A stretch of 64,000 bases of DNA from DP-19 sp036496285 (GTDB lineage Bacteria > Desulfobacterota > Binatia > UTPRO1). Numbering within the stretch: the stretch's first letter is position 1; every line of letters starts with the position of its first letter. The position numbers and the translations under genes were made by a program. The DNA is taken from positions 1-64,000 of the forward strand of contig DASXLI010000067.1 of NCBI GenBank assembly GCA_036496285.1. The letters are read 5' to 3'. Below the pieces are notes generated by a model. It worked only from the letters and a program-made list of their open reading frames with translations, did not search any database and was not told where the DNA came from. Positions 41,678-52,300 of this stretch are shown in pieces.

Positions 41678-41714
41678 GCGGCCACTTGTGGCCGCATGCG
41701 GCCAGTGCTGGCCG
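41678..41714. promoter_or_regulatory. two tandem palindromes ahead of the giant regulator
   Basis: Palindrome 1 (41678-41695): arms GCGGCCAC and GTGGCCGC around TT, perfect. Palindrome 2 (41699-41714): arms CGGCCAG and CTGGCCG around TG, perfect. Centres are exactly 20 bp apart, two helical turns, as for a cooperatively bound repressor. As RNA they could form two GC-rich hairpins with 4-nt loops (CUUG and GUGC). They sit 6 nt before the ATG at 41721. If translation instead begins at the in-frame ATG at 41658 they would lie in the coding region. Confidence 0.6.
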
Positions 41715-41720
41715 AATCCA

Positions 41721-44700
41721 ATGGTTGCTGAACCTCTTGCATCAGTCGTCGGAAACGCTCCGGCGATCGAGCATCTTCGCCAGCAGATCCGTCACCTCGC
41801 CACCTTCGATCGCCCCGGAGCGCCGAACGCCCCGACGGTTCTCCTGCAGGGCGAGACCGGCACAGGCAAGGGCCTCGTCGCCCGCGCCCTCCACGCGAGC
41901 GGCGGGCGGGCACAGGCGGGCTTCGTCGACGTCAACTGCGCCGCCATCCCCGAGAGCATGCTCGAGGCGGAGCTCTTCGGCTTCGAGGCCGGGGCGTTCA
42001 CCGACGCGAAGCGCGCCAAGCCGGGACTCTTCGAGGTCGCGTCGGGCGGCACGCTCTTCCTCGACGAGATCGACGCGCTGCCGCTCTCCCTGCAGAGCAA
42101 GCTCCTCAAGGTGATCGATGAGAAGACGCTGCGGCGGCTCGGCGCCATCGCGTCGCAGCGGATCGACGTGAAGCTGATCGCGGCGACGCAGCGCGATCTG
42201 CCCGCGCTCGTCGCGGCCGGAACGTTCCGCGCCGACCTCTACCACCGGCTCGCCGTCGTCCTGCTGGACGTGCCGCCGCTGCGCACGCGCGGTGACGACG
42301 TGATCGTGCTCGCCGAGCACTTCCTCGCCGATCACGCCGCCGGACACCGGATCGCGCCGAAGCGCCTCGTCGCGAGCGCCCACGCCTGGCTCGCCACCCA
42401 TTCCTGGCCGGGGAACGTGCGCGAGCTGTCGCACCTGATGGAGCGGGTCACCCTGCTCCGGGCCGAGCGCGAGATCGACGGCGCGATCCTCGCGCATCTC
42501 TGTGTCCCGCTCGGTCCCGTTCCCGCGGCCGCGGTGTCCGCGCCGCCGGCCACGGCGCCCTCCGTCGAGACCGACGAGCCGGCGCGCATCCGCGATGCGC
42601 TCGCGCGCTCGGGCGGCAACGTCGTGCGCGCCGCCCGCGTCCTCGGCATCGGACGGAACGCGCTCCGCCATCGCATGCGGCGCTATGGCATCACGCGGCC
42701 GGCGCTCGACGAGCCACCACCCGCACCGCCCGCCGCCGCGGCGCGGCCCCGGCCCGCGGCGGCAGCGCCGGCGAAGGAGGCCAGCGAGCCGAGCTGGGAG
42801 CGCCGTCCGGTTGCCGTGCTGGCGATCGACGTCGTGCTGCCCGACGGGGTCTACGAGCCCTGGACGGTCGCGCGCGAGCTCGAGCAGACGATCGCCGATC
42901 GCATCGCCGGCTTCGGCGGCGTGTTCGTGGCGCGCTCGCCGTCGCGGCTCACGGCGCTCTTCGGCGTTCCGCGCGCGCTCGAGCAGCTACCACAGCGCGC
43001 CGTCCAGGCCGCCCTCAGCATCCGGCGGCAGTACGCCGACGACCCGACCATCGCCGAGCTCCGCATGGCGGCGCACCTCGGCACCGTGCGCCTCGACGCG
43101 ACCACCCCCGAGGACACGGCGCGCGTGGTGCCGATCGGCGACACGCTGGCGCTGCCGGAGCGCCTCCTCGGCCACGCGGGTGCGGGCGAGATCCTCGTCT
43201 CGGCGCCGGTCGGCCGCCGCGTCGAGTCGTCGTGCGAGCTCGCGGCGCGCGAGCTCCGCGTCGGCGATCAGGCGATCGCGGCGTACACCGTGCGCGGCGC
43301 CCGCCCGCACACCGGCACGGTCGACGTCGCGCCCGCGACGGCGTTCGTCGGACGCGAGCGCGAGCTGGCGCAGCTCGTCGAGTGCTTCGAGAGCGTCCGG
43401 CCCGGCACCGGCCTCGTCGCCTTCACCGTCGGCGAGGCGGGCATCGGCAAGTCGCGGCTCCTCGCCGAGCTGCACCGCCAGCTCGAGGGCCGGCCGCACC
43501 GCTGGATCGAGGGGCGCTGCGCCGCGTACGGGACAAGCGCGGCCTTCCTTCCCATCCTCGACGGCCTGCGGCGCTTCTTCGAGATCGACGACCGCGACGA
43601 CGGCGCCTCGCTGCACGCGAAGCTCGAGCGCGGCGTCAGCGCGCTCGGCGACCTCCTCTGGACGTTGCCGTATCTGCGCCAGCTCTTCGGGCTCGCCGCG
43701 GGCGATGCGTCGGCGGCGGCGCTCGACTCGGCGAGCCGGCGGAGCGAGACCTTTCGCGCGCTGAAGGAGCTGGTGCGCGAAGTCTCGGCGCAGGCGCCGC
43801 TCGTGATCCTCGTGGAAGATCTGCACTGGATCGACCCCGCCTCCGAGGAGTTCCTCACCTTCCTCGCCGACGCGGTGCCGACGATGCCGGTGCTCCTCAT
43901 CTGCTCGCACCGGCCGGGCTATCGCCATCCCTTCGGCGACCACAGCTACCACGTGCGGATCGCGCTGCGCGCGCTCTCCGGCCAGGAGATGGCGGCGGTG
44001 TCGCGCTCGCTCCTCGGCACGAGCGAGATCCCGGCCGAGGTGCAGGCGCTGATCGCCAACAAGGCCGAGGGCAATCCGTTCTTCGTGGAGGAAATGACGC
44101 GCTCACTCCTCGAGGACGGCACGCTGCGGCGCGCCAACGGCGGCGTCGTGCTGACGCGCGCGGTCACCGACGTCGTCGTCCCCGAGACCGTGCAGGACGT
44201 GCTGATCGCGCGCCTCGACCGCCTGGCCGACGACGCGCGGCGCGCCATCCAGGTCGCGTCGGTGATCGGGCGCGAGTTCGCCCTCCGTCTGCTGGCCCGC
44301 ATCACCGAGGCCGGCGTCCACTTGCAGACGCACGTCGACGAGCTGCGCGCGCTCGAGCTGATCTACGAGAAGGCGACGCACCCCGAGCTGGCGTACATGT
44401 TCAAGCACGCGCTCACCCACGACGTCGCCTACGAGAGCGTCGTCGCCGAGCGGCGCCGCGAGCTGCACCGCACGATCGGCCTCGCCATCGAGGAGCTCTA
44501 CGCCGATCGCCTCGCCGAGTTCTACGAGACGCTGGCGCATCACTTCAGTCGTGCCGGCGACTGGGAGCGTGCCTTCGCCTACCACACGCGGGCCGCCGAG
44601 AAGGCGGCGGAGACGTTCGCCAACCGTTCGGTCGTCGGGCACTGCCGCGAGGCGCTCGCCATCGCCGACCGCCTCGGGACGCGCGTCAGCGACGAGCGCC

Positions 44701-45959
44701 GCCGCGGGCTCGAGGAGCGGATGGCCCTCTCGCTCTTCTACGTCAGCGAGTTCGGTGCCTCCGCCGAGGCGTTCGTCCGGGCCGCGGAGCGCAGCCACGC
44801 GGTCGAGCAGCGCGTCGCCAACCTGTCGGCGGCGGCGCAGAGCCAGTTCTGGGACCACTCCTACGACACGATGACGCGGACGACCGAGGCCCTGCACGCC
44901 ATCGCCCGCGCCGAAGGCCTGCCGATCGCGGACGCGCTGGCGCTCAGCGCCGAGGGCTTCTACCGCGGCGTCTGCCACGGCGACGTCGCGACGGAGCAGC
45001 AGCTCCTGCGTGAGGCGCTCCGCATCGGCGCCGGCACGCTCGACGAGGCGGCGCGCGCCACCATCCAGTTCTACGTGGCGCAGAACGCCGAGTGGACGGG
45101 CGACTACCGGGGCGCGATCGCCGAGAGCAAGGAGGTGATCGCGGCCGGCCGCCGTCTACGCCTGCCGCATCTGATCATCTGGCCGGCGTGGTTCCAGGGC
45201 AAGGCGGCGTGCTGCCTCGGCGACTACGGCGAGGCCATCGCGCTACTCACCGAGGCATACGAGATCTGCGACCGCATCGGCGATCGCGTGTGGAAGAGCC
45301 GCCTCCTGAACACGCTCGGCTGGGCGTACGCCGAGATCGGCGACCACGCGCGTGCGCTCGGCTTCAACGAGCGCGCCGCCGTGCTCGCGCGCGAGATCGG
45401 CGACCCGGAGATCATCGCCAACTCCGAGATCAACCTGACCGGCAACCACCTGGCGCTCGGCGATCGCGCCCGTGCCGAAGCATGCTTGGCCCCGATCCGC
45501 GATGCGCTCACCCGCCCCGCCGATCCCTTCATGCGCTGGCGCTACACGCTGCACGCGTTCGACGCGATGGGACGGCTCGCCGTCGCCGGCGGTGCGCCCG
45601 ACCGCGCGCTCGCCCATGCCGACGACGAGCTGCGCGGCGCCGAGCGACATCGCGTGCCGAAGGTCCAGGCGCGCGCGCTCCTCCTGCGCGGCGCCTCCCT
45701 CATCGCGCTCGAGCGCTCCGACGAGGCGGACGCGGCGCTCACCGAGGCGGCGCGCATCGCGGAGACCATCGCCTACCCGAACGGCGTCTGGCGTGCCCTC
45801 GGCATGCGCGCGAGCCTGGCGCGGCGGATCGGACGAGCGGCGGATGCGGAGCGCCACCTGGCGGCGCAGCGCGTCCTGGTCGGCGCGGCGCTCCGTTCGT
45901 TGGCCGATGCCGGGCTCCGGCGCACGCTCGAGTCGACCGCCCTTCCGGTCTCGTCATGA
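41721..45959 (+). CDS. giant regulator: sigma54-type AAA, Fis HTH, cyclase-like, AAA_16, TPR
   Basis: A 1412-residue protein from the ATG at 41721 (ATG at 41658 is possible). Residues 8-250: an NtrC-type AAA domain with Walker A GETGTGKG (44-51), GAFTDA (91-96) where most members have GAFTGA, Walker B TLFLDEID and SWPGNVRELSHL. 287-325: a Fis-type helix-turn-helix (ARSGGNVVRAARVLGIGRNA). 360-525: a class III cyclase-like domain, probably inactive because the second metal Asp is Ser (VARSPSRLTALFG). 540-720 and on: an AAA_16 ATPase with GEAGIGKS (571-578) and LVILVEDLHW. About 980-1400: TPR-like repeats. Known relatives carry cyclase-AAA_16-TPR or sigma54 activators, not usually both. No receiver domain is present. 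The signal is unknown. The exported-repeat gene overlaps its end by 4 nt. Confidence 0.9.
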   Translation: MVAEPLASVVGNAPAIEHLRQQIRHLATFDRPGAPNAPTVLLQGETGTGKGLVARALHASGGRAQAGFVDVNCAAIPESMLEAELFGFEAGAFTDAKRAKPGLFEVASGGTLFLDEIDALPLSLQSKLLKVIDEKTLRRLGAIASQRIDVKLIAATQRDLPALVAAGTFRADLYHRLAVVLLDVPPLRTRGDDVIVLAEHFLADHAAGHRIAPKRLVASAHAWLATHSWPGNVRELSHLMERVTLLRAEREIDGAILAHLCVPLGPVPAAAVSAPPATAPSVETDEPARIRDALARSGGNVVRAARVLGIGRNALRHRMRRYGITRPALDEPPPAPPAAAARPRPAAAAPAKEASEPSWERRPVAVLAIDVVLPDGVYEPWTVARELEQTIADRIAGFGGVFVARSPSRLTALFGVPRALEQLPQRAVQAALSIRRQYADDPTIAELRMAAHLGTVRLDATTPEDTARVVPIGDTLALPERLLGHAGAGEILVSAPVGRRVESSCELAARELRVGDQAIAAYTVRGARPHTGTVDVAPATAFVGRERELAQLVECFESVRPGTGLVAFTVGEAGIGKSRLLAELHRQLEGRPHRWIEGRCAAYGTSAAFLPILDGLRRFFEIDDRDDGASLHAKLERGVSALGDLLWTLPYLRQLFGLAAGDASAAALDSASRRSETFRALKELVREVSAQAPLVILVEDLHWIDPASEEFLTFLADAVPTMPVLLICSHRPGYRHPFGDHSYHVRIALRALSGQEMAAVSRSLLGTSEIPAEVQALIANKAEGNPFFVEEMTRSLLEDGTLRRANGGVVLTRAVTDVVVPETVQDVLIARLDRLADDARRAIQVASVIGREFALRLLARITEAGVHLQTHVDELRALELIYEKATHPELAYMFKHALTHDVAYESVVAERRRELHRTIGLAIEELYADRLAEFYETLAHHFSRAGDWERAFAYHTRAAEKAAETFANRSVVGHCREALAIADRLGTRVSDERRRGLEERMALSLFYVSEFGASAEAFVRAAERSHAVEQRVANLSAAAQSQFWDHSYDTMTRTTEALHAIARAEGLPIADALALSAEGFYRGVCHGDVATEQQLLREALRIGAGTLDEAARATIQFYVAQNAEWTGDYRGAIAESKEVIAAGRRLRLPHLIIWPAWFQGKAACCLGDYGEAIALLTEAYEICDRIGDRVWKSRLLNTLGWAYAEIGDHARALGFNERAAVLAREIGDPEIIANSEINLTGNHLALGDRARAEACLAPIRDALTRPADPFMRWRYTLHAFDAMGRLAVAGGAPDRALAHADDELRGAERHRVPKVQARALLLRGASLIALERSDEADAALTEAARIAETIAYPNGVWRALGMRASLARRIGRAADAERHLAAQRVLVGAALRSLADAGLRRTLESTALPVSS

Positions 45960-46567
45960 CACGCGCGCCGAAACGCGCACCGGCGACGAGCGCGCGTCGC
46001 CTCCATCGCTGCTCTGCCGCGACGCTCCTCCTCGTCGCGCTCGCGGTCGTCCCAACACCCGCGCGCGCGCGCAACCCGGGCTGGGACCCGGCCCCGATCG
46101 CGAGGTTCTTCGACGACCACCCGTGGGTGGCGCGCGACCTCCAACGCGATCCGGCGCTCGCCAACGACGCGCGCTACCTCGAGGAGCACCGGAGCCTGCG
46201 CGAGTTCCTCGACCACCACCCGGACACGCAGCGCGCCTTCCGTGCCGATCCCTACGCGGCGCTCCGCCGCACGCACGAGGTCGAGCGCGCCGCGCGCGAG
46301 CGGCGCCAGGTCGACCCGGCGGAGATCGAGCGCCTCGACCGCTTCCTGCGCGACCATCCCGAGGTACGGGACGACCTGCACGCCAATCCGGCGCTGGTGA
46401 ACGATCCGGCGTACCTCGCCCGGCACCCGAGCCTCCGCGACTTCCTGCGCGATCAGCCGGCGCTGCGCCGGGAGTTCCAGGACAACCCGTGGACGTTCAT
46501 GCGCCGGCAGGAGCGCCGCCCACGAAGCGTGGCGCCGCACGACGCGACGGCTTCACCTCGGCCCTGA
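45956..46567 (+). CDS. exported protein with two 50-residue helical repeats
   Basis: A 203-residue protein whose ATG overlaps the regulator stop (ATGA). After a basic n-region comes a signal peptide (CSAATLLLVALAVVPTPARA). The mature part is an internal duplication: residues 50-99 (RFFDDHPWVARDLQRDPALA and on) and 129-178 (RFLRDHPEVRDDLHANPALV and on), with HPxL / FLxxHP / NPxL steps every 10-12 residues, suggesting a helical hairpin solenoid. No catalytic motif is seen. The family is unknown to me, though similar HP/NP-repeat exported proteins occur in Acidobacteria-like genomes. Translational coupling to a cytoplasmic regulator is unexpected. Confidence 0.78.
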   Translation: MTRAPKRAPATSARRLHRCSAATLLLVALAVVPTPARARNPGWDPAPIARFFDDHPWVARDLQRDPALANDARYLEEHRSLREFLDHHPDTQRAFRADPYAALRRTHEVERAARERRQVDPAEIERLDRFLRDHPEVRDDLHANPALVNDPAYLARHPSLRDFLRDQPALRREFQDNPWTFMRRQERRPRSVAPHDATASPRP

Positions 46568-46577
46568 CGTCGCCCGC

Positions 46578-46596
46578 GCGCTCACTTCGTGAGCGC
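46578..46596. terminator. bidirectional terminator hairpin
   Basis: A perfect 8-bp stem GCGCTCAC / GTGAGCGC with a TTC loop sits between the convergent exported-repeat and lipoprotein genes and covers the stop codon of the latter. Confidence 0.6.
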
Positions 46597-47202
46597 CACC
46601 CACTTGAAGTCCTGCGACGCCTCGCTCCAGTAGAAGAGCGAGGTGATGCTTTCGGGCTTGAAGTAGTCGATGCCAGCGTGCGCGAGCCGTACCTCGTGCG
46701 GCTCGCCCGCGTAGCACTCGATGAAGCCCTTGCCGCAGGCGGTGCGGTAGAGGCCGGGCTGCACGGGCCGGATGCCGACGCCGCGGAAGTAGGCGAGGTC
46801 GCGATTGTGCAGGATCAGGTGCGCTACCGGCGCGTCGTGCTCGCGACAGAGGAACGCGAATACGCCGTAGCCGGCGCCGTCAATGCGCATCAGCACCCGC
46901 GCCTGATCGGGATGCCCGTCGCCGTCGAGATCGAGGTCGGTCAGCAGGAAGCGCTCCCGGTCGGCGGCCCGCCACCCCTCGCCCACCTCGGCGGCCGCCG
47001 GCAGCCGCCACCCGTCCGGCAGCGCGACGTCGTTGCGGCCGCAGACGCGCGCCCGCACGACCGGCGACGACACCGACGGCGCGTACGACTGGCTGACCGG
47101 CCGGACCGCCCCGGGCAGGTCCGCGCACGCGGACAGCGTGAGCGCAAGGGCTGCGACCACTACGAGGATTCGCGATCGACACATCGGTAGCGCCTCGGGC
47201 AT
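46582..47202 (-). CDS. lipoprotein with calcium-loop-like motif
   Basis: A 206-residue lipoprotein: ILVVVAALALTLSAC with the lipid Cys at 26, preceded by a strong GGAGGGGAGGAG ribosome region before the ATG at 47202. The mature protein has LLTDLDLDGDGHPDQARVLM, a DxDxDG loop like those in VCBS/FG-GAP and dockerin-type calcium sites, within a single beta-rich domain (VFAFLCREHDAPVAHLILHN). Cys pairs (VCGR, FLCR, TACG, IECY) may form disulphides. The function is unknown; location is the periplasm or outer membrane. Confidence 0.72.
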   Translation of the reverse strand: MPEALPMCRSRILVVVAALALTLSACADLPGAVRPVSQSYAPSVSSPVVRARVCGRNDVALPDGWRLPAAAEVGEGWRAADRERFLLTDLDLDGDGHPDQARVLMRIDGAGYGVFAFLCREHDAPVAHLILHNRDLAYFRGVGIRPVQPGLYRTACGKGFIECYAGEPHEVRLAHAGIDYFKPESITSLFYWSEASQDFKWVALTK

Positions 47203-47337
47203 CTCCTCCCCTCCTCCGCCGCGGGTTGTAGCGAAGCCCGCGGTTTCGATCCAGCGTGTCCGCCGTGCCAGCGCGTATGCGATCCGCGGCGGCACGCGCT
47301 CGGCATCGTCGACTGATTCTGCTACATCGGCCTCCCC

Positions 47338-48824
<1,487 letters not shown>

Positions 48825-48828
<4 letters not shown>

Positions 48829-49313
48829 GCCTCCGTCTCACGATCGACGGCGAGCCGGTCGAGGTGTCGGTCGTCCGCACCGGCGACCGCTTCGAGGCGC
48901 GCGTCGGCGACGGCACGTTCGCTGGTACGGCACGGCGCGACGGCGACACGGTGCATCTCGAGCTGGGTGGCCGCGTGGTCGCCGCAACGGTCGTCCGCGC
49001 GCGCGACGAGATCTGGGTCGCGCTCGACGGCGAGATCTACCGCTGCGCCGGGGCGGCGGAGGAGCGCGACGCGGCCCACGCCGGCGCCGCGCGCTCGCCG
49101 CGCGTCACGGCTCCGATGCCGGGCAAAGTGCTCGACGTCGCCGTCCGCGAGGGACAGACCGTCGCCGCCGGCGACCCGCTCGTCATCCTCGAGGCGATGA
49201 AGATGGAGACCGTCGCGACCGCCGACGCCGCCGGCGTCGTCCGCAAGGTGCACGTCGTGGCGGGCGCGCTGGTCGAGCCGGGGCAGCTGCTGGTCGAGCT
49301 CGAGCTCGCCTGA
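48825..49313 (+). CDS. BT domain plus biotin carboxyl carrier, separate subunit
   Basis: A 162-residue protein. Residues 1-75 are a beta-barrel-like BT region (RLTIDGEPVEVSVVRTGDR, VHLELGGRVVAATVVRARDE); 92-162 are the biotinyl domain with VTAPMPGKVLDVAVREGQ and the biotinylation site LEAMKMETV (K126). In single-chain acyl-CoA carboxylase alpha subunits these two parts follow the biotin carboxylase domain in the same order. The ATG overlaps the carboxylase stop, so equimolar synthesis is assured without a physical fusion. The BT domain would mediate contact with the carboxyltransferase. Confidence 0.9.
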
Positions 49314-49321
49314 GCCGGCTC

Positions 49322-49343
49322 GGCGACGCGCCCGCGCGTCGCC
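49322..49343. terminator. strong bidirectional terminator hairpin
   Basis: A perfect 9-bp stem GGCGACGCG / CGCGTCGCC with loop CCCG lies between the carrier gene and the convergent propeller gene and reaches the first base of the latter's stop codon. Confidence 0.65.
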
Positions 49344-52300
49344 TACGGCGCCAGGCAGGCGAAGCTGCCGAGCAGGTTCGCCGCCCCCAGCAGCTCCGCC
49401 GCGCGCGGGCTGGCGAGGCCGATCGCGAGGTCCGCCGTGCAGCTCGTCTGCCCGACCACGCACGCCGCCACGTCGGCGTTGGTCGCGAGCGGGCCGCACG
49501 CCGGAACGAGGCCGGCGAAGCCGAGCGCCGAGTCGATCTCGCTGGTGAGGAGCGGCGAGCAGCTCTTCGCGACGGCGGTACGTGCGACGTCGGACGCCTT
49601 GGCGAGCGTCGCGAGCGCGTGCGTGCACGTAGTCGTGGCCTTCGCGGCGCAGGCGGCGTCGTCGCCCGGGGTCGGGAAGCCGTTCGTCTCGCGCAGCGTC
49701 TGGCAGCCGAGCAGCGCGCTCACGCACTTCTCGCCCTGGACGATGCGCGAGCTCGCGAGCTTCGCGCCGGTCTTCGCGATCTTGCTCTGGCAGGAGCGCA
49801 CGACACGCTCGCTCGGAGCCGCGGTGCCGGCGTTGCCGGGCGAGCCCGCGCCGACGCACGGGACCGCTGCGCTCAGGCCGGCCGCGCCGAGCAGCGTGCC
49901 GGCACGGGGCGAGAGTACCCCCGCGGCGGCGCCCGCCTGGCACGTGACGCCGCGGCTCAGGCAATCGAAGAGCGCGACGCCGTCATCGAGCGACCCGGGG
50001 GGCGTGAGGTCGGCGCAATCCGCGAGCGACCCCTCGAAGCCGAGGCCGCCCGGCGTCTTGCGCAGCTCGTGCACCTCGAGGTTGCCGCACACGCGGCCCC
50101 CGCCGAGCTTCGACATCGCGGCGGTGCGGAGCGCGGCCAGGTCGTCGCCGGTCTTGCCGCAGCTCTTGATACGCGCCGCGGCGCGACAGGAAGCGAGCGC
50201 GTCGCCGCTCAGGACACCCTTTTCCGCCTGGGTCTCGCACTTGAGGAGCGCGTTCACGCAGGCCTCGATCGTATTCAGTGATTTCACGAAGAGCGTCGAC
50301 GCCAGTTGGGCGGCGCCGTGCTGGCATCCGGCCAGCGCAGCCGCGCTCGCCGGAACGCACACGTCGCCGACGCCGTCGTGGTCGGCGTCCTCCTGTCCGG
50401 GGTTCGCGACGTTCTGGCAGTTGTCGCAGACGTTGCCGACGCCGTCGCCGTCCTGATCGCGCTGATCGGGATTCGGGATCGCCGGGCAGTCGTCGAGCGC
50501 ATCCGGAATGCCGTCGCCGTCGGTGTCGACGATCGACACCACCGCCACCGGCTGGTTGAAATCGGCGCTGTCCGAGAGCACGGTGATCGTGCCGCTCACC
50601 GGATCGACGCGGAAGACCTTCTTCGCGAACGGGTCTGCGACCGCGTAGCTGCCGTCCGGCGCGACCGCGACGTCACGCGGCCCCTGGAAGAAGGTCGGCT
50701 CGCTGGCGATCGGCGTGACCGCGCCGTTCCGCGCGTCCACCTGGAAGACGGCGCCCGGGCTCGAGCCGTAGTGGTTCGGATCGGCGTCCTCGTCGGCGAC
50801 GACGATGCCGAACGTGGGATCGAAGTCGATGCCGCCGAGCTTCACGAACGAGCCCTCGGCCGTGAGCGTGGTGGTCATCCCGTTCGGCGCGACGACGCGC
50901 ACCGCGGAGCCGAACGAGCGCACGCCCGGGGTGTCGCAGGGTCCGGGCGTGTGGGTCGGCGTCGGGCCGCCGGTCTTCGTGGGCGTCGGGGTCGCGGTCG
51001 CGGCCGTCGCGGTCGGCGTCGGACCGGTCGGGGTGGCGATCGGCGTGGGGCACTGGATGCCGGCGTCGGCCACGAGCACGTTGCCGGCATCGTCGAGCGC
51101 GATCTTCACCGGGTTCACGAGCTCGCCGCTGGTCGAGATCGGCGTAACGGCGCCGTGGTCCTCGTCGACGCGGAAGAGCGCGCCGCGCGAGCCGTTCACC
51201 GAGGCGTCGCGGTCGGCGACGATCAGGCTGCCGTCGACGTCGGTGAGGATGCCGCTCGGGTTCGAGAACGGCTGGCCGCTGGTGATCGTGTCCTCGACCT
51301 GCTTCGTCTGGCGGCCGATGCGGTAGACCGCGCCGCGATGATCGGAGCCGGCGTCCTGATCGGCCACGAGGAGGTCGCCGTGCCGGTCGATCGTCACGTC
51401 GTAAGGGTTGTTGAGCAACGGATCGCCGGCGAGGAAGGTCGTGAGGCCGGTCGTGGCGTCGACGCCGAAGACCGCGCCGGTGCCCTCCTCCGTGCCGAGG
51501 CCGCGCGGGTCGGCACCGCGATCGACGACCAGGAAGTCGACGCGTGGCCGCCCGATCGTCGGCGGCGTCGGCGCCGGGCCGATGATCCGCACCTGCAGCG
51601 GGGCGACGAACGAGCCGCTCGCCGAGACGGTCGTGACCGTGCCGTCGGTGGCGATCGCGAAGATCCGCTTGGCCGTCGCGTCGGCGACGAGATAGACGCC
51701 CGCGGCGTCGACGACGACGCCGCGTGGCCGGGCGAACGTCGCGTCGGGGATCGCGCGCGTCACCGCATTGGCGCCGAAGTCGTACGCGAAGACGGCGCCG
51801 GTGTTGGTGCCGAGCTCGAGCGGGTCGGCCTCCTCGTCGGCCAGGACGATCGTCCCGTCCGGCGCGAGCGCGATGCCGAAGGGCTCGGTCAGGCCATGGT
51901 GGTCGCCGTTCACGCCGTGCAGCAGCGTGACGCAGCCGCCGGTCGTCGGGTCGAGCCGCAGCACCGCGCCCGAGCCGACGGCGTCGGCGTCGACGACGAA
52001 GATGTCGCCGCTGCCGTCGACGACCGCGCGCGCGGGGTTGTTGAACTTGCGGCAGCCGGAGAGCGGCACGAGGTCGCCGCTCGCACGCCGCCAGCGGAAC
52101 ACGTGGCCGTTCGAGCCGTTCACGGCCGCGTCCGGATCGACGACGAGCATGTCGCCGCTCGCCTCGAGTACGAGCCCGCTCGGATTCACGAGCGGCGCGC
52201 CGCTCGCGAGCGTCGCGGTGATCAGGCCGGTCGAGGCGCTCACCCGGTAGATGGCACCATCGGTCGCCGTCGCCCCGGTGTCGCTGCCGCGATCGGCGAC

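Noticed and set aside
42487..43764. Plus-strand frame inside the giant regulator
   Set aside because: It is Ser/Arg/Ala-rich shadow sequence; the regulator frame shows the cyclase-like and P-loop motifs through the same interval.
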